A stretch of DNA of 64,000 bases from Runella slithyformis DSM 19594 (lineage in GTDB: Bacteria > Bacteroidota > Bacteroidia > Cytophagales > Spirosomataceae): positions 2,121,001 through 2,185,000 of the forward strand of contig NC_015703.1 in assembly GCF_000218895.1 (NCBI RefSeq), in the 5' to 3' direction. Position 1 is the first letter of the stretch. Each line of letters starts with the position of its first letter. Positions 33,054-41,081 of this stretch are shown here, piece by piece. Both the position numbers and the translations under genes were made by a program. Under the pieces are notes generated by a model. It saw only the letters and a program-made list of their open reading frames with translations, searched no databases and was not told where the DNA came from.

Positions 33054-34376
33054 TTACAATCCCCAACGTTTCACTTTATGCCCATAGGCCGCGTAATACA
33101 CCAAATACAAATAGCAGGGTAATAAGACCCAATAGGCGGTGCGGACGTCATAAAGATCAGCGAAATAGCCGTACACCAGCGGCATGAGCGCGTTGCCGCA
33201 CAAACCCATGATGAGAATAGAGGCTCCCAATTTAGTATAACGTCCCAAGCCATCCAAGGCCAAAGGCCAAATACCTGCCCACACCAGTGAATTGGCCAAA
33301 CCCAACAACACCACAAACCAGATGGAAAGATCGGCGGTTTGACCCAGAAAATTGACTGAGCCTTTGGCAAAAATAATAAGCAAGGTAAAAGCCGTCCCCA
33401 ATAACGTACAGAATCGCAGCGCATTGACCTGACTGACAAATTTGGGAATGGTAATGATACCGATGATGTACCCGCAAATGGTACAGGCCAAGGTATAGGA
33501 AGGAAAGGTTTTGGCCTTTAATAAATCAATCCCCATCGAATTGGCGTAGCCGATGATGGTATCAATCGCAATCACCTGCGTGCCTACGTGCAGGAAAATG
33601 GCTACGGCCCCCAAGATCAGGTGCGGAAACTGAAAAATGCTCGTTTTGCCTGCATTGGTCGTGGCTACTTCGGGGCTTTCGTGCTCGGTATTGATCTCAG
33701 GCAACGGTGAACGGTACACCAGGTAACCCAACACGAAAAGAAAGATTCCCAACACCGTGTAGGGAGGAATGACCCGGCGGACCAACTCATCCAGAGCTGC
33801 ACTGCGTTGGAGGTCGTTCATGGTGCTGAGTTGGGCAAACAGGTCGGTATCCGTCGGACGTAAAATCACGGCGGCAAAAATCAGCGGTGACAAAATCCCC
33901 GCGGCTTTGTTGCAGATGCCCATGATGCTGATGCGCTGTGCTCCGCGCTCTTTCGGTCCCAAAATCGTGATGTAGGGATTGGCGGCGGTTTGGAGGATGG
34001 ATAAACCGATGCCGATCGTAAACAGGCCCATCAGAAAAATGCCGTACGTGCGGGTCATGGCGGCGGGAATGAAAATAAATGCCCCCAAGGCCATGAACCA
34101 AAAACCGATCATCATGCCTTTCTTGAACCCCTGCGTCTTGAGCAAATACGATGCCGGCACCGACATGATGAAATAGGCGATGTAAAAGGCAAAGGCTACC
34201 AGATAGGCCTGAAAACTTGTGAGTTCGCAGGCGATTTTGAAATAGGGAATCAGAATGGCATTGACCCAGGAGATAAAGCCAAACATAAAAAACATGACCC
34301 CTACTAAAAAAATAGAAAGATTGGTTTCCCGTTGGGTCAGGCTGCTGACCTCAACGGCCGTGGTAGAGGGTTTCAT
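33054..34376 (-). CDS. Sugar MFS transporter, FucP/NagP type
   Basis: A 440-residue permease with about 12 membrane segments. FucP-family text includes FLVGVMFFMFGFISWVNAIL in segment 1, the LVAFAFYIAYFIMSVPAS stretch, GLSILQTAANPYIT and ERGAQRISIMGICNKAAGI. Members import fucose, glucose, galactose or, in NagP, N-acetylglucosamine with protons. The neighbours nagA and nagB make GlcNAc the best guess, which is inference. The gene is in the minus-strand run from 42095 to 29348. Confidence 0.83.
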   Translation of the reverse strand: MKPSTTAVEVSSLTQRETNLSIFLVGVMFFMFGFISWVNAILIPYFKIACELTSFQAYLVAFAFYIAYFIMSVPASYLLKTQGFKKGMMIGFWFMALGAFIFIPAAMTRTYGIFLMGLFTIGIGLSILQTAANPYITILGPKERGAQRISIMGICNKAAGILSPLIFAAVILRPTDTDLFAQLSTMNDLQRSAALDELVRRVIPPYTVLGIFLFVLGYLVYRSPLPEINTEHESPEVATTNAGKTSIFQFPHLILGAVAIFLHVGTQVIAIDTIIGYANSMGIDLLKAKTFPSYTLACTICGYIIGIITIPKFVSQVNALRFCTLLGTAFTLLIIFAKGSVNFLGQTADLSIWFVVLLGLANSLVWAGIWPLALDGLGRYTKLGASILIMGLCGNALMPLVYGYFADLYDVRTAYWVLLPCYLYLVYYAAYGHKVKRWGL

Positions 34377-34400
34377 AGTGTTGTCAGTTCTCAGTGAAAA

Positions 34401-34515
34401 TTGAACGCTGATGACGCGGATGTACCATCGCTGATTTTCACGGATTTATAAAATCTGTGCTTATCTGCGTTACGTAGTATGGCAGCGGCCAACCGTCCGT
34501 GTCATCTGCGTTCAA
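34401..34515. repeat. Inverted-array element D (no gene)
   Basis: The outer arms TTGAACGCTGATGACGCGGA (34401-34420) and, at 34493-34515, the complement of TTGAACGCAGATGACACGGA match at about 20 of 23. Inner words GATTTTCACGG and AAATCTGTGC continue toward the centre. It lies between the permease gene and a Tat oxidoreductase gene. Confidence 0.55.
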
Positions 34516-34527
34516 TTATTTAATTTG

Positions 34528-35895
34528 TTAAATTGTTGGCTCCCAACCTTTTTCATATTCCCGTTTCCAAAGTTTTTTAGCGGCTTTGTTATGAAGAATA
34601 TGACCGTTGGTAGGGTCAATCTCCAAAATGCTGTTGGAACGCAGGGCAATATTGCCCAATTGGCAAAGCAGCGTACTCTGATGCCCGCCCACGATTCCTG
34701 ACGCTAACGGGGTGCCTTCTTTAATGGCTGAAACAAAGTTTTGAAAGTGGAATGCATCCAACGCCTGCGAAGGATCCATTTTGTTGCGCGGGTCGATGAC
34801 CAAGTCATTCTTTACGTCTTTGACGATCTTATTGTCTAAGTCGTAAATCTTGTAGGCATTGCCTCCGCCGTACTCCAAGGTTCCTTTTTCTCCGTAAAAA
34901 GAAACCCCCACACTGCTGCCTTCTACGTTGCGGCTGTTGCAGCTGCGCCCTTCCCACGTCATGAATTTATCCTTGCCGAATTCTAAGTTGATTACCTGCG
35001 TATCGGGCGCTTCCCAGTCGTCTTGGTAGCGATAACGGCCACCCGAGGAGGAAACTTTGGTGGGAAATTCGACGCCCAATCCCCAACGCATGAGGTCGAG
35101 CATGTGGGTGCCGTTGTTGAGGGCTTCGCCCGTGCCCCAATGCCAGAACCAGTGCCAATTGTAATGCAGGATATTGTCTTTGTACGCACGACGCGGCGCA
35201 GGACCCTGCCACAGATCATAATTGAGCCACGACGGAACGGCCGTTTCTTTCCCTACGCCGATGGAGGCGCGGTTGTTGGTGTACCAACCTTTGGCAAAAT
35301 ACGGCCGTCCGATCACGCCGTCCTGAATATCTTTGAGGGCTTGTTGTACATTCGGCCACGACCGACGCTGGTTGCCCATTTGAATCACATTTTTGTACTT
35401 GGCGGCCACCGCTACGAGCAGTTCACCTTCATACGGATTGTGACTGCACGGTTTTTCCAAATAAACGTGCTTACCCGCTTTGGAGGCCAAAATAGCCGCC
35501 GGAGCGTGCCAATGGTCGGGTGCGGCAATCACGAGCGCGTCTACGTCTTTATCTTCCAGGGCTTTACGAAAGTCCGGCACGTCTTTGGGTTTGGTGTTTT
35601 GAATTTTCTGAACCGCATTGATGCATTTTTCAGCCGCCCGTGAATCTACATCCGAGATAGAGACAACTTCACAGTTGGGTTGCAGGGCAAAATTGCTCGC
35701 CAAAGCATATCCCCGACTGTTGACGCCCATGACCCCGAGTCGGACTTTTTCATTGGCTCCGAGGATCCGGCCGTAGCTTTTGGCGCTGAATCCCGGCAAA
35801 ATACCGCCAACCGTCAATGCCGCTGTACCGGTGAGTGCTTTTTTGATAAAATCGCGGCGAGAGTCACCGTTTGAGAATGTTTTCTGATGATTCAT
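34528..35895 (-). CDS. Tat-exported Gfo/Idh/MocA family oxidoreductase
   Basis: A 455-residue protein from the ATG at 35895. A twin-arginine signal SRRDFIKKALTG (about 12-23) and a hydrophobic stretch ending GFSAKS mark export in folded form. The Rossmann segment is KVRLGVMGVNSRGYALA, with EKPCSHN and then GEALNNGTHMLDLMRWGLG carrying the conserved His. The C-terminal region belongs to the family's larger secreted type. It is preceded by element E and followed by element D. The substrate is unknown; similar Tat proteins in Bacteroidota act on 3-keto sugars or as glycosidases. Confidence 0.83.
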   Translation of the reverse strand: MNHQKTFSNGDSRRDFIKKALTGTAALTVGGILPGFSAKSYGRILGANEKVRLGVMGVNSRGYALASNFALQPNCEVVSISDVDSRAAEKCINAVQKIQNTKPKDVPDFRKALEDKDVDALVIAAPDHWHAPAAILASKAGKHVYLEKPCSHNPYEGELLVAVAAKYKNVIQMGNQRRSWPNVQQALKDIQDGVIGRPYFAKGWYTNNRASIGVGKETAVPSWLNYDLWQGPAPRRAYKDNILHYNWHWFWHWGTGEALNNGTHMLDLMRWGLGVEFPTKVSSSGGRYRYQDDWEAPDTQVINLEFGKDKFMTWEGRSCNSRNVEGSSVGVSFYGEKGTLEYGGGNAYKIYDLDNKIVKDVKNDLVIDPRNKMDPSQALDAFHFQNFVSAIKEGTPLASGIVGGHQSTLLCQLGNIALRSNSILEIDPTNGHILHNKAAKKLWKREYEKGWEPTI

Positions 35896-36219
35896 GAAAA
35901 GGTATGTTGATAAAAGGAATAGCTTACTTTCCGTGAGGTGGCCAATTAAGTACAATAACCGGGGACAAACAGGCTACTGAACTTTTCTTTTTGAAGAAGA
36001 CCTTTTTGTTTTTCACCTACTCACCTGTTCTCAAGGGTTGTGAAGGAGGAAGAGGTTTAACTTTTTATTTTTTAACCACAAAGAACCCTAAGAAGGGCGT
36101 AAAGAACACAAAAGTTTGGAACGCCGAAGAGGAATCTGAGTAAACTTTGTGGATTCTCTTTGAGAACTTTGTACCGGGCCGCCGACGCACTTAAAACAGA
36201 TAGACGCATACAGCAAAAC
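35896..36219. other. Intergenic stretch holding element E
   Basis: About 320 bases without a coding frame. Its right half contains inverted-array element E; the rest is AT-rich and may hold the promoter of the Tat oxidoreductase gene. Confidence 0.5.
36074..36173. repeat. Inverted-array element E (no gene)
   Basis: The left arm ACCACAAAGAACCCTAAGAA plus AAAGAACACAAAAG, and the right arm AAACTTTGTGGATTCTCTTT plus GAGAACTTTGTA at 36142-36173, are loosely complementary arrays of a CACAAAGAA word. Confidence 0.5.
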
Positions 36220-37512
36220 TTAGGAGAGGCTAATTTTGACCAAATCCTGAATTTCTCGTCCATTATGTTCAAAACGAGCCAATGTATAAACGACTCCCTC
36301 GGCTCCAATGGCGATGGAATTGACATAGGTAGGCCGGCTGCCGTCGGCATAAAAAATGGGGCCGTGGTCTTTGTACGTTTGGGTGGGAAGGTGGAAGGTG
36401 ATCAAATGCAGGTTTTCCAACCCTTTAGCCGCTCCTTTGGCAATTTGGTCAGCTCCCTTTAGGCGTTTTCCATCAATATAAATGGGGCCGCCCGTCAGGT
36501 AATAAATCGTTTCGCCGTCCGGGCCCGGCTGAAAGCCTAAATAGCCGTAGCTGAACTGATCGAACATGCCGCTTTTTCGGGAGGGCTCGGAGGTCAATCG
36601 CTCAACGAGTTCAATGGTAGGGGTTAGGGGATCAAAACGAAACAAATACCCCGAATTTCCGTGGATCCCGTAGGCGACCTGCTCGGGAGCGTACCAGAAA
36701 ATCTTCCGCCAATTATAGCCCATGCTGCCGGGATGTTTGGGGTCGTACTTTCCGAAATAGTCTAAACGCAGGTCAACGCCGTCTACTTTGTGTAAGCCTT
36801 CTTTTTCGGGATGATACGTAAAAATGTCGCCTTCGGACGTAGAGAAATAAACGGCCCCGTCGCGCGGGTCAACCACCATCGAACGGCACAGCACGCGGTA
36901 ATCATCGCCCGGGACTCCGGCTTCACCTTTAGCCGAAACCAAACCGACTTTTGTAAGGGTTTTGGCAGAAATATCGTAATGAATAAAGTAACCCAACGGC
37001 CACGTTATGCCGTACAAATGCCCGCGTTCGCGGTCCATCGTCAGGGTCAGAATGCCTTCGCCTTCGGGCGCAAGGGCTAAATCCTCAAACGCTTCCGTGG
37101 CCAAATCGTACGACAGAAAATGCCCGCCCGGATACAGTTTTTTGCCATTGGGGGCGTTTTGCGGCAGACGTTCCATACCGTCAATCATCTCATACACGCC
37201 GATGTGCGTGGCGAAATACAGCTTCCCGTGGCTTTCGTAAAAACGAACGTGGCTTTTGCCCTGCGGGATGGCGTCAGCGTCTTTTTCGCCGCAGATTTCG
37301 GTCAAATCCGCTATCCATTGGGTTTGGTCGGTGGTCGGGTCATACGAATACATTTGCCCGCCTACTTCGTACGATTCAGAACAAAGGACATAATATATTT
37401 TGCCGTTGCCGGCGGCGGTGATGGCATTGTACGTATCGTGCGCTGATTCAAAGCCGGAAAAATAGGCTTTGGCAGTGAGTGAAGCCTCTTTTATGTCATT
37501 GATGGTATTCAT
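36220..37512 (-). CDS. Unrecognised cytoplasmic protein, probable beta-propeller
   Basis: A 430-residue protein from the ATG at 37512, with no signal peptide. It is rich in short beta repeats with G-x-x-Y-x-x-T or K-x-Y-Y cores: GKIYYVLCSES, GKLYFATHIG, GHLYGITWP, GAVYFSTSEG, ETIYYLTGG and GVVYTLARF. About six such units fit a six-bladed propeller. I do not recognise a family. A longer frame to 37581 runs into the hairpin repeats and was rejected. A tandem duplication copied its first 68 codons (37683-37888). Its neighbours suggest sugar metabolism, perhaps a lyase or epimerase-like propeller; this is guesswork. Confidence 0.55.
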   Translation of the reverse strand: MNTINDIKEASLTAKAYFSGFESAHDTYNAITAAGNGKIYYVLCSESYEVGGQMYSYDPTTDQTQWIADLTEICGEKDADAIPQGKSHVRFYESHGKLYFATHIGVYEMIDGMERLPQNAPNGKKLYPGGHFLSYDLATEAFEDLALAPEGEGILTLTMDRERGHLYGITWPLGYFIHYDISAKTLTKVGLVSAKGEAGVPGDDYRVLCRSMVVDPRDGAVYFSTSEGDIFTYHPEKEGLHKVDGVDLRLDYFGKYDPKHPGSMGYNWRKIFWYAPEQVAYGIHGNSGYLFRFDPLTPTIELVERLTSEPSRKSGMFDQFSYGYLGFQPGPDGETIYYLTGGPIYIDGKRLKGADQIAKGAAKGLENLHLITFHLPTQTYKDHGPIFYADGSRPTYVNSIAIGAEGVVYTLARFEHNGREIQDLVKISLS

Positions 37513-37531
37513 GATCTTATCTAAGTTGGGT

Positions 37532-38180
37532 TGTGCTGTTTCGGATTGTAAATCCTCGGGCAGTTTAGTTTGGGATTGCAAATCCCGAACAGCGGTGTTG
37601 CGGTGCTCGTCGGGATTTGCAATCCCGACGCACTCTGTAACCGATTTGTAATCGGCGATACAGACGCGAAGTTATTTCTGCCTCCGCTATCCATTGGGTT
37701 TGGTCGGTGGTCGGGTCATACGAATACATTTGCCCGCCTACTTCGTACGATTCGGAACAAAGGACATAATATATTTTGCCGTTGCCGGCGGCGGTGATGG
37801 CGTTGTACGTATCGTGCGCTGATTCAAAGTCGGAGAAATAGGCTTTGGCAATGAGTGAAGCCTCTTTTATGTCATTGATGGTATTCATGATCTTATCTAA
37901 GTTGGGTTGTGCTGTTTCGGATTGCAAATCCTCAGGCAGTTTGGTTCGGGATTGCAAATCCCGAACAGCGGTGTTTGTGCTGTTTCGGATTGCAAATCCT
38001 TCATCAGTTTAGTTCGAGATTGCAAATCCCGAACAGCGGTGTTTGTGCTGTTTCGGATTGTAAATCCTCAGGCAGTTTGGTTCGGGATTGCAAATCCCGA
38101 ACAGCGGATTTGTGGTGTTTCGGATTGTAAATCCTCGGGCAGTTTAGTTTGGGATTGCAAATCCCGAACAGCGGTGTTGC
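37532..38180. repeat. Array of about 68-bp hairpin repeats interrupted by a duplicated gene piece
   Basis: Units of about 67-70 bases occur at about 37532-37598, then four in a row from about 37908 to 38179. Each holds two palindromes: CGGATTGTAAATCC (or GCAAATCC) and CGGGATTGCAAATCCCG, followed by AACAGCGG. The flanking stretch GCGGTGCTCGTCGGGATTTG... to GTTATTTCTGCCTC occurs at 37599-37683 and again at about 38179-38263. Similar palindromes are scattered in related genomes as far as I recall. Confidence 0.7.
37683..37888 (-). pseudogene. Duplicated 5' fragment of the propeller-like gene
   Basis: From the ATG at 37888 the frame repeats the first 68 codons of the gene at 36220-37512 (MNTINDIKEAS start), differing at a few codons (such as Leu-Ile-Ala for Leu-Thr-Ala, Asp for Gly). 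It then runs into the end of the ceramidase-like gene's 3' tail and noise. The offset between copies is 376 bases. It is a scar of a tandem duplication and probably not functional, though it may still be transcribed. Confidence 0.82.
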
Positions 38181-38250
38181 GGTGCTCGTCGGGATTTGCA
38201 ATCCCGACGCACTCTGTAACCGATTTGTAATCGGCGATACAGACGCGTAG

Positions 38251-39597
38251 TTATTTCTGCCTCGGAAAGCCGAGCTGCTCCGCCAATCGGTTGACTTCTG
38301 CATAGATCAATGCAGGCACCGAAGTATCCCAGGCACTCGGAAGCCCGTACACCATTTGCGAAGAAGCTCCTTCGTAACCGCCTTCCTTCAAAATCGTTGC
38401 GGAGGGAATATAGCCCATCACGTCGTTGGAATAACCCATCACAAAAATGTCCGGGCCGAATCGCTTTTTACATTCAATGGCGTATTCGATGACGAGTTCG
38501 CCGCCGAAGCTGAACAGCGACTGGTCGCCCAATTGCCAGATTTGCAACGGATAGGGATAGGAGGTGATAAACGGCTTTCCCCGTTTCATTTCAGCCAAGG
38601 TTCGTGTGGCCCACCGTTGGAGGTACGGCGTTGTTTCGCTCTGGGTTTTAAGCAATTCCGCTTCGGTCGGCGGGGCTGAAAGGGGCAGCGTTATCTCAGA
38701 ATAAGCCGTTTGAAGTTGGGCGGGCAATGCGCGCATGGGTTCTTCCAACACTCGTTCTACAGCCGCGGCCAATTCGCGTCCGTACTGTTGCGCTAACGGA
38801 ATGGTGCGTCGGGGCAACGGGTTTTGGTCGCCGGCGGCTCCCTGAAAAAACAGTGCAGTAACGCCCGGGTGGGCATTTTCCAATTCGATTTGGGCAAACC
38901 CCGGGTAATCCCCCGAAAATTGATAAATGTCGAGCACCGTCGGGTGACAGGCATAGCCAAAGGCGATTGCTTTTAATTTGCCATTGGGTGTCACGGCTTT
39001 AATGACCGGTACGGCATAATCATTGGGGCCTTTGAGCTCGGTTTGTTCGCGCAAGGATGCTTCTTTGTTGTTGCGGCGATTGACCTGAAACCGCGTGACT
39101 CCGTTTTGGGCAAACAGTTCGACGGGTTCCAAATCTTTTATCGCCCGCTCGACCAATGCAATGATCTGCGCTTCCAGTTGACGTGAATAACGGGCTATTT
39201 TGGCTTCCTCGTTGGCATCCAACGGGTAAATATCGTGCAGCGCATCATCCAACACGGGACCTGAGTGCGTGTGCGAGCTGTTCAAAATGATTTGGGCCTT
39301 GGCCAGGCCAAATTTGTCATGAAGTTGCGTTCGGATACGGTCCGACATGGCTTTGGGAAAACCCAGCATATCCGTCGTGACGAGCACGCACTTTTTACCG
39401 TTCTCATCTTCCAATGCCAACGCTTTAGCCCATAAATCGTGCAGTTTCCCCTCCGACGCATGAATACGGGAGGCATACCCTGCCTGCCACACAGACTCTT
39501 TGGGGGTAATGATTGCTTTGGCAACGCCCGCTTTCCAGCCTTTTGCCCAGGTCGATGAAATGACGAAAAGCCCAATCAGCCAAAGATGCTTTCTCAT
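38251..39597 (-). CDS. Secreted neutral/alkaline ceramidase-like hydrolase
   Basis: A 448-residue protein with a Sec signal peptide (about 1-18, ending TWA). The neutral-ceramidase N-terminal fold is recognised by WKAGVAKAIITPKESVWQAGY, ILNSSHTHSGPVL (the zinc-binding His pair of the family) and GYACHPTVLD. True ceramidases are about 650-700 residues and have an extra C-terminal domain, lacking here, so the substrate may be another amide or ester. Its ATG overlaps the stop of the DegT gene by 4 bases (39594-39597), indicating translational coupling with it. Confidence 0.8.
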   Translation of the reverse strand: MRKHLWLIGLFVISSTWAKGWKAGVAKAIITPKESVWQAGYASRIHASEGKLHDLWAKALALEDENGKKCVLVTTDMLGFPKAMSDRIRTQLHDKFGLAKAQIILNSSHTHSGPVLDDALHDIYPLDANEEAKIARYSRQLEAQIIALVERAIKDLEPVELFAQNGVTRFQVNRRNNKEASLREQTELKGPNDYAVPVIKAVTPNGKLKAIAFGYACHPTVLDIYQFSGDYPGFAQIELENAHPGVTALFFQGAAGDQNPLPRRTIPLAQQYGRELAAAVERVLEEPMRALPAQLQTAYSEITLPLSAPPTEAELLKTQSETTPYLQRWATRTLAEMKRGKPFITSYPYPLQIWQLGDQSLFSFGGELVIEYAIECKKRFGPDIFVMGYSNDVMGYIPSATILKEGGYEGASSQMVYGLPSAWDTSVPALIYAEVNRLAEQLGFPRQK

Positions 39598-40985
39598 TTG
39601 ACACTCAGGAGTTTATCGGCGTGGGTGTAGATTTTTTCGATGGCATTGGCGATTTCGTCCATGTCCGCCTTGGTGCCCAACAACATATTTTGGGTAAACC
39701 AAACGGCTTCTTCGTTGCAGAGACGGTCATTTTGGGGGCAATGATTACGCTCAACGTAATTCTTAAAATCAAGCTGCGCTTTCGGGTATAGTTGTCGGAA
39801 ATTTTTCGACTGAAACGCGTCGTTCAGATACGGCATGTTGTTCAGCGTAGCGTAGCCTTTGGAGCACGGAATTCCCTCGGCCGACAACGCTTTCAGGAAC
39901 GTATCACGCGACAGTCCTTTAAAACCTTCTTTTTTGTAACGAAACGGAAACAGGTGAAAAGCGGCCCGCGTCACGTTGCCGTACAGTTTGTAGGGAACAA
40001 TGCCCGGGATTTTCTCAATTTTGGCTTTCAGATACGCCGCATTCTCGTTGCGGAGCGTGGTTTCGGCATCCAATCGTTTGAGTTGCGCCAGACCGATGGC
40101 TGCCTGATATTCCGTGATTCGTTGCTTATTTCCCTGAATGATCGTTCCCGCGCCAATCACCCCCGACGCCATGCCGAAAGGATTGCCGTAGTTGTGGTAC
40201 GAAAAACATTTGTCCATAAACAGGTCATTGTTGCTCACAATGGCTCCCGCTTCACCGATGGCTAAGTTTTTGGAGTTCTGGAAACTAAAACAACCTGCAT
40301 CGCCGAAGGTGCCCACTTTTTGGCGGTTGATCTCGGCCATGTGCGCCTGACAGGCATCTTCGATCACCACCAGATTATGCTTTTTGGCAATGGCCAAAAT
40401 GGACGGCATATTGGCTGGCAAACCCAAAATATGCACCGGAATGATGGCCTTGGTGCGGGGCGTGATTTTAGCTTCGATCTTGGCCGGATCCATCTGAAAT
40501 GTTTCGGGGTCCACGTCCACAAAAACGGGCATCGCACCGGTGGCAATGACGGGGGCTACCGTACCGATAAAAGTATAAGGCGGTACCAACACCTCATCGC
40601 CACCGCGAATATCGAGCTGCATCAAAGCGGTAATCAACGCATTGGTGCCGTTCACTACGGCCAGCGAACGTTTGGCACCCACGGTTTCGGCCCATTTGGC
40701 TTCAAATTCGGTGACCACGGCCGCCCGCGACCACACGCCGCTCCGAATCACTTCAAGCAGTTGTTTTTCGTCGGTTTCGGGTTTCCAGATGGGCCAAGTC
40801 GGCCATGCTTTGGTCCGTACCGGCTTGCCGCCCATTAAAGCCGGCGGTTCGGCCAATGAAAATGGGGGAGCGGTAGTTGTATGCTCAACCGTTTTGGCAA
40901 CAAGAGAAGGCGTCAATACGACTCCTAAGCCTGTCAGCGAATTTCGTTTCAGGAATTCACGTCTTGAAAAATGGTTAGAAGGCAT
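39594..40985 (-). CDS. Tat-exported DegT/DnrJ/EryC1/StrS-family aminotransferase
   Basis: A 463-residue PLP enzyme. Residues about 6-35 carry a twin-arginine signal, SRREFLKRNSLTGLG, with a hydrophobic region behind. The PLP lysine is Lys239 in FSFQNSKNLAIGEAG; the family's cofactor-binding text VVIEDACQAH and the VNGTNAL start are present. Such enzymes transfer an amino group to a keto sugar; most are cytoplasmic and act on nucleotide sugars, so a Tat signal is unusual. It is coupled to the ceramidase-like gene and follows a Tat Gfo/Idh gene 97 bases upstream, a pairing known from NtdC/NtdA and Wlb pathways. Confidence 0.86.
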   Translation of the reverse strand: MPSNHFSRREFLKRNSLTGLGVVLTPSLVAKTVEHTTTAPPFSLAEPPALMGGKPVRTKAWPTWPIWKPETDEKQLLEVIRSGVWSRAAVVTEFEAKWAETVGAKRSLAVVNGTNALITALMQLDIRGGDEVLVPPYTFIGTVAPVIATGAMPVFVDVDPETFQMDPAKIEAKITPRTKAIIPVHILGLPANMPSILAIAKKHNLVVIEDACQAHMAEINRQKVGTFGDAGCFSFQNSKNLAIGEAGAIVSNNDLFMDKCFSYHNYGNPFGMASGVIGAGTIIQGNKQRITEYQAAIGLAQLKRLDAETTLRNENAAYLKAKIEKIPGIVPYKLYGNVTRAAFHLFPFRYKKEGFKGLSRDTFLKALSAEGIPCSKGYATLNNMPYLNDAFQSKNFRQLYPKAQLDFKNYVERNHCPQNDRLCNEEAVWFTQNMLLGTKADMDEIANAIEKIYTHADKLLSVK

Positions 40986-41081
40986 AGATGTAATGTTTTG
41001 AGTTTAAGAATAGTTATTGGTCAGTTATCGTATTTATGTAGAGAGGTGACGCACGTTTTTAGATGCTTACTGCATGATAAA

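Noticed and set aside
37565-37957. A 130-residue ORF as a real gene
   Set aside because: It is the duplicated 5' piece of the propeller-like gene joined to repeat sequence; it has no independent family character.
37532-38180. CRISPR array
   Set aside because: The units are nearly identical end to end and palindromic, with no unique spacers, and there are no cas genes.
37907-38230. ORFs made of repeated DCKS/ICNP-like peptides on both strands
   Set aside because: They are translations of the 68-bp hairpin repeat array, not proteins.
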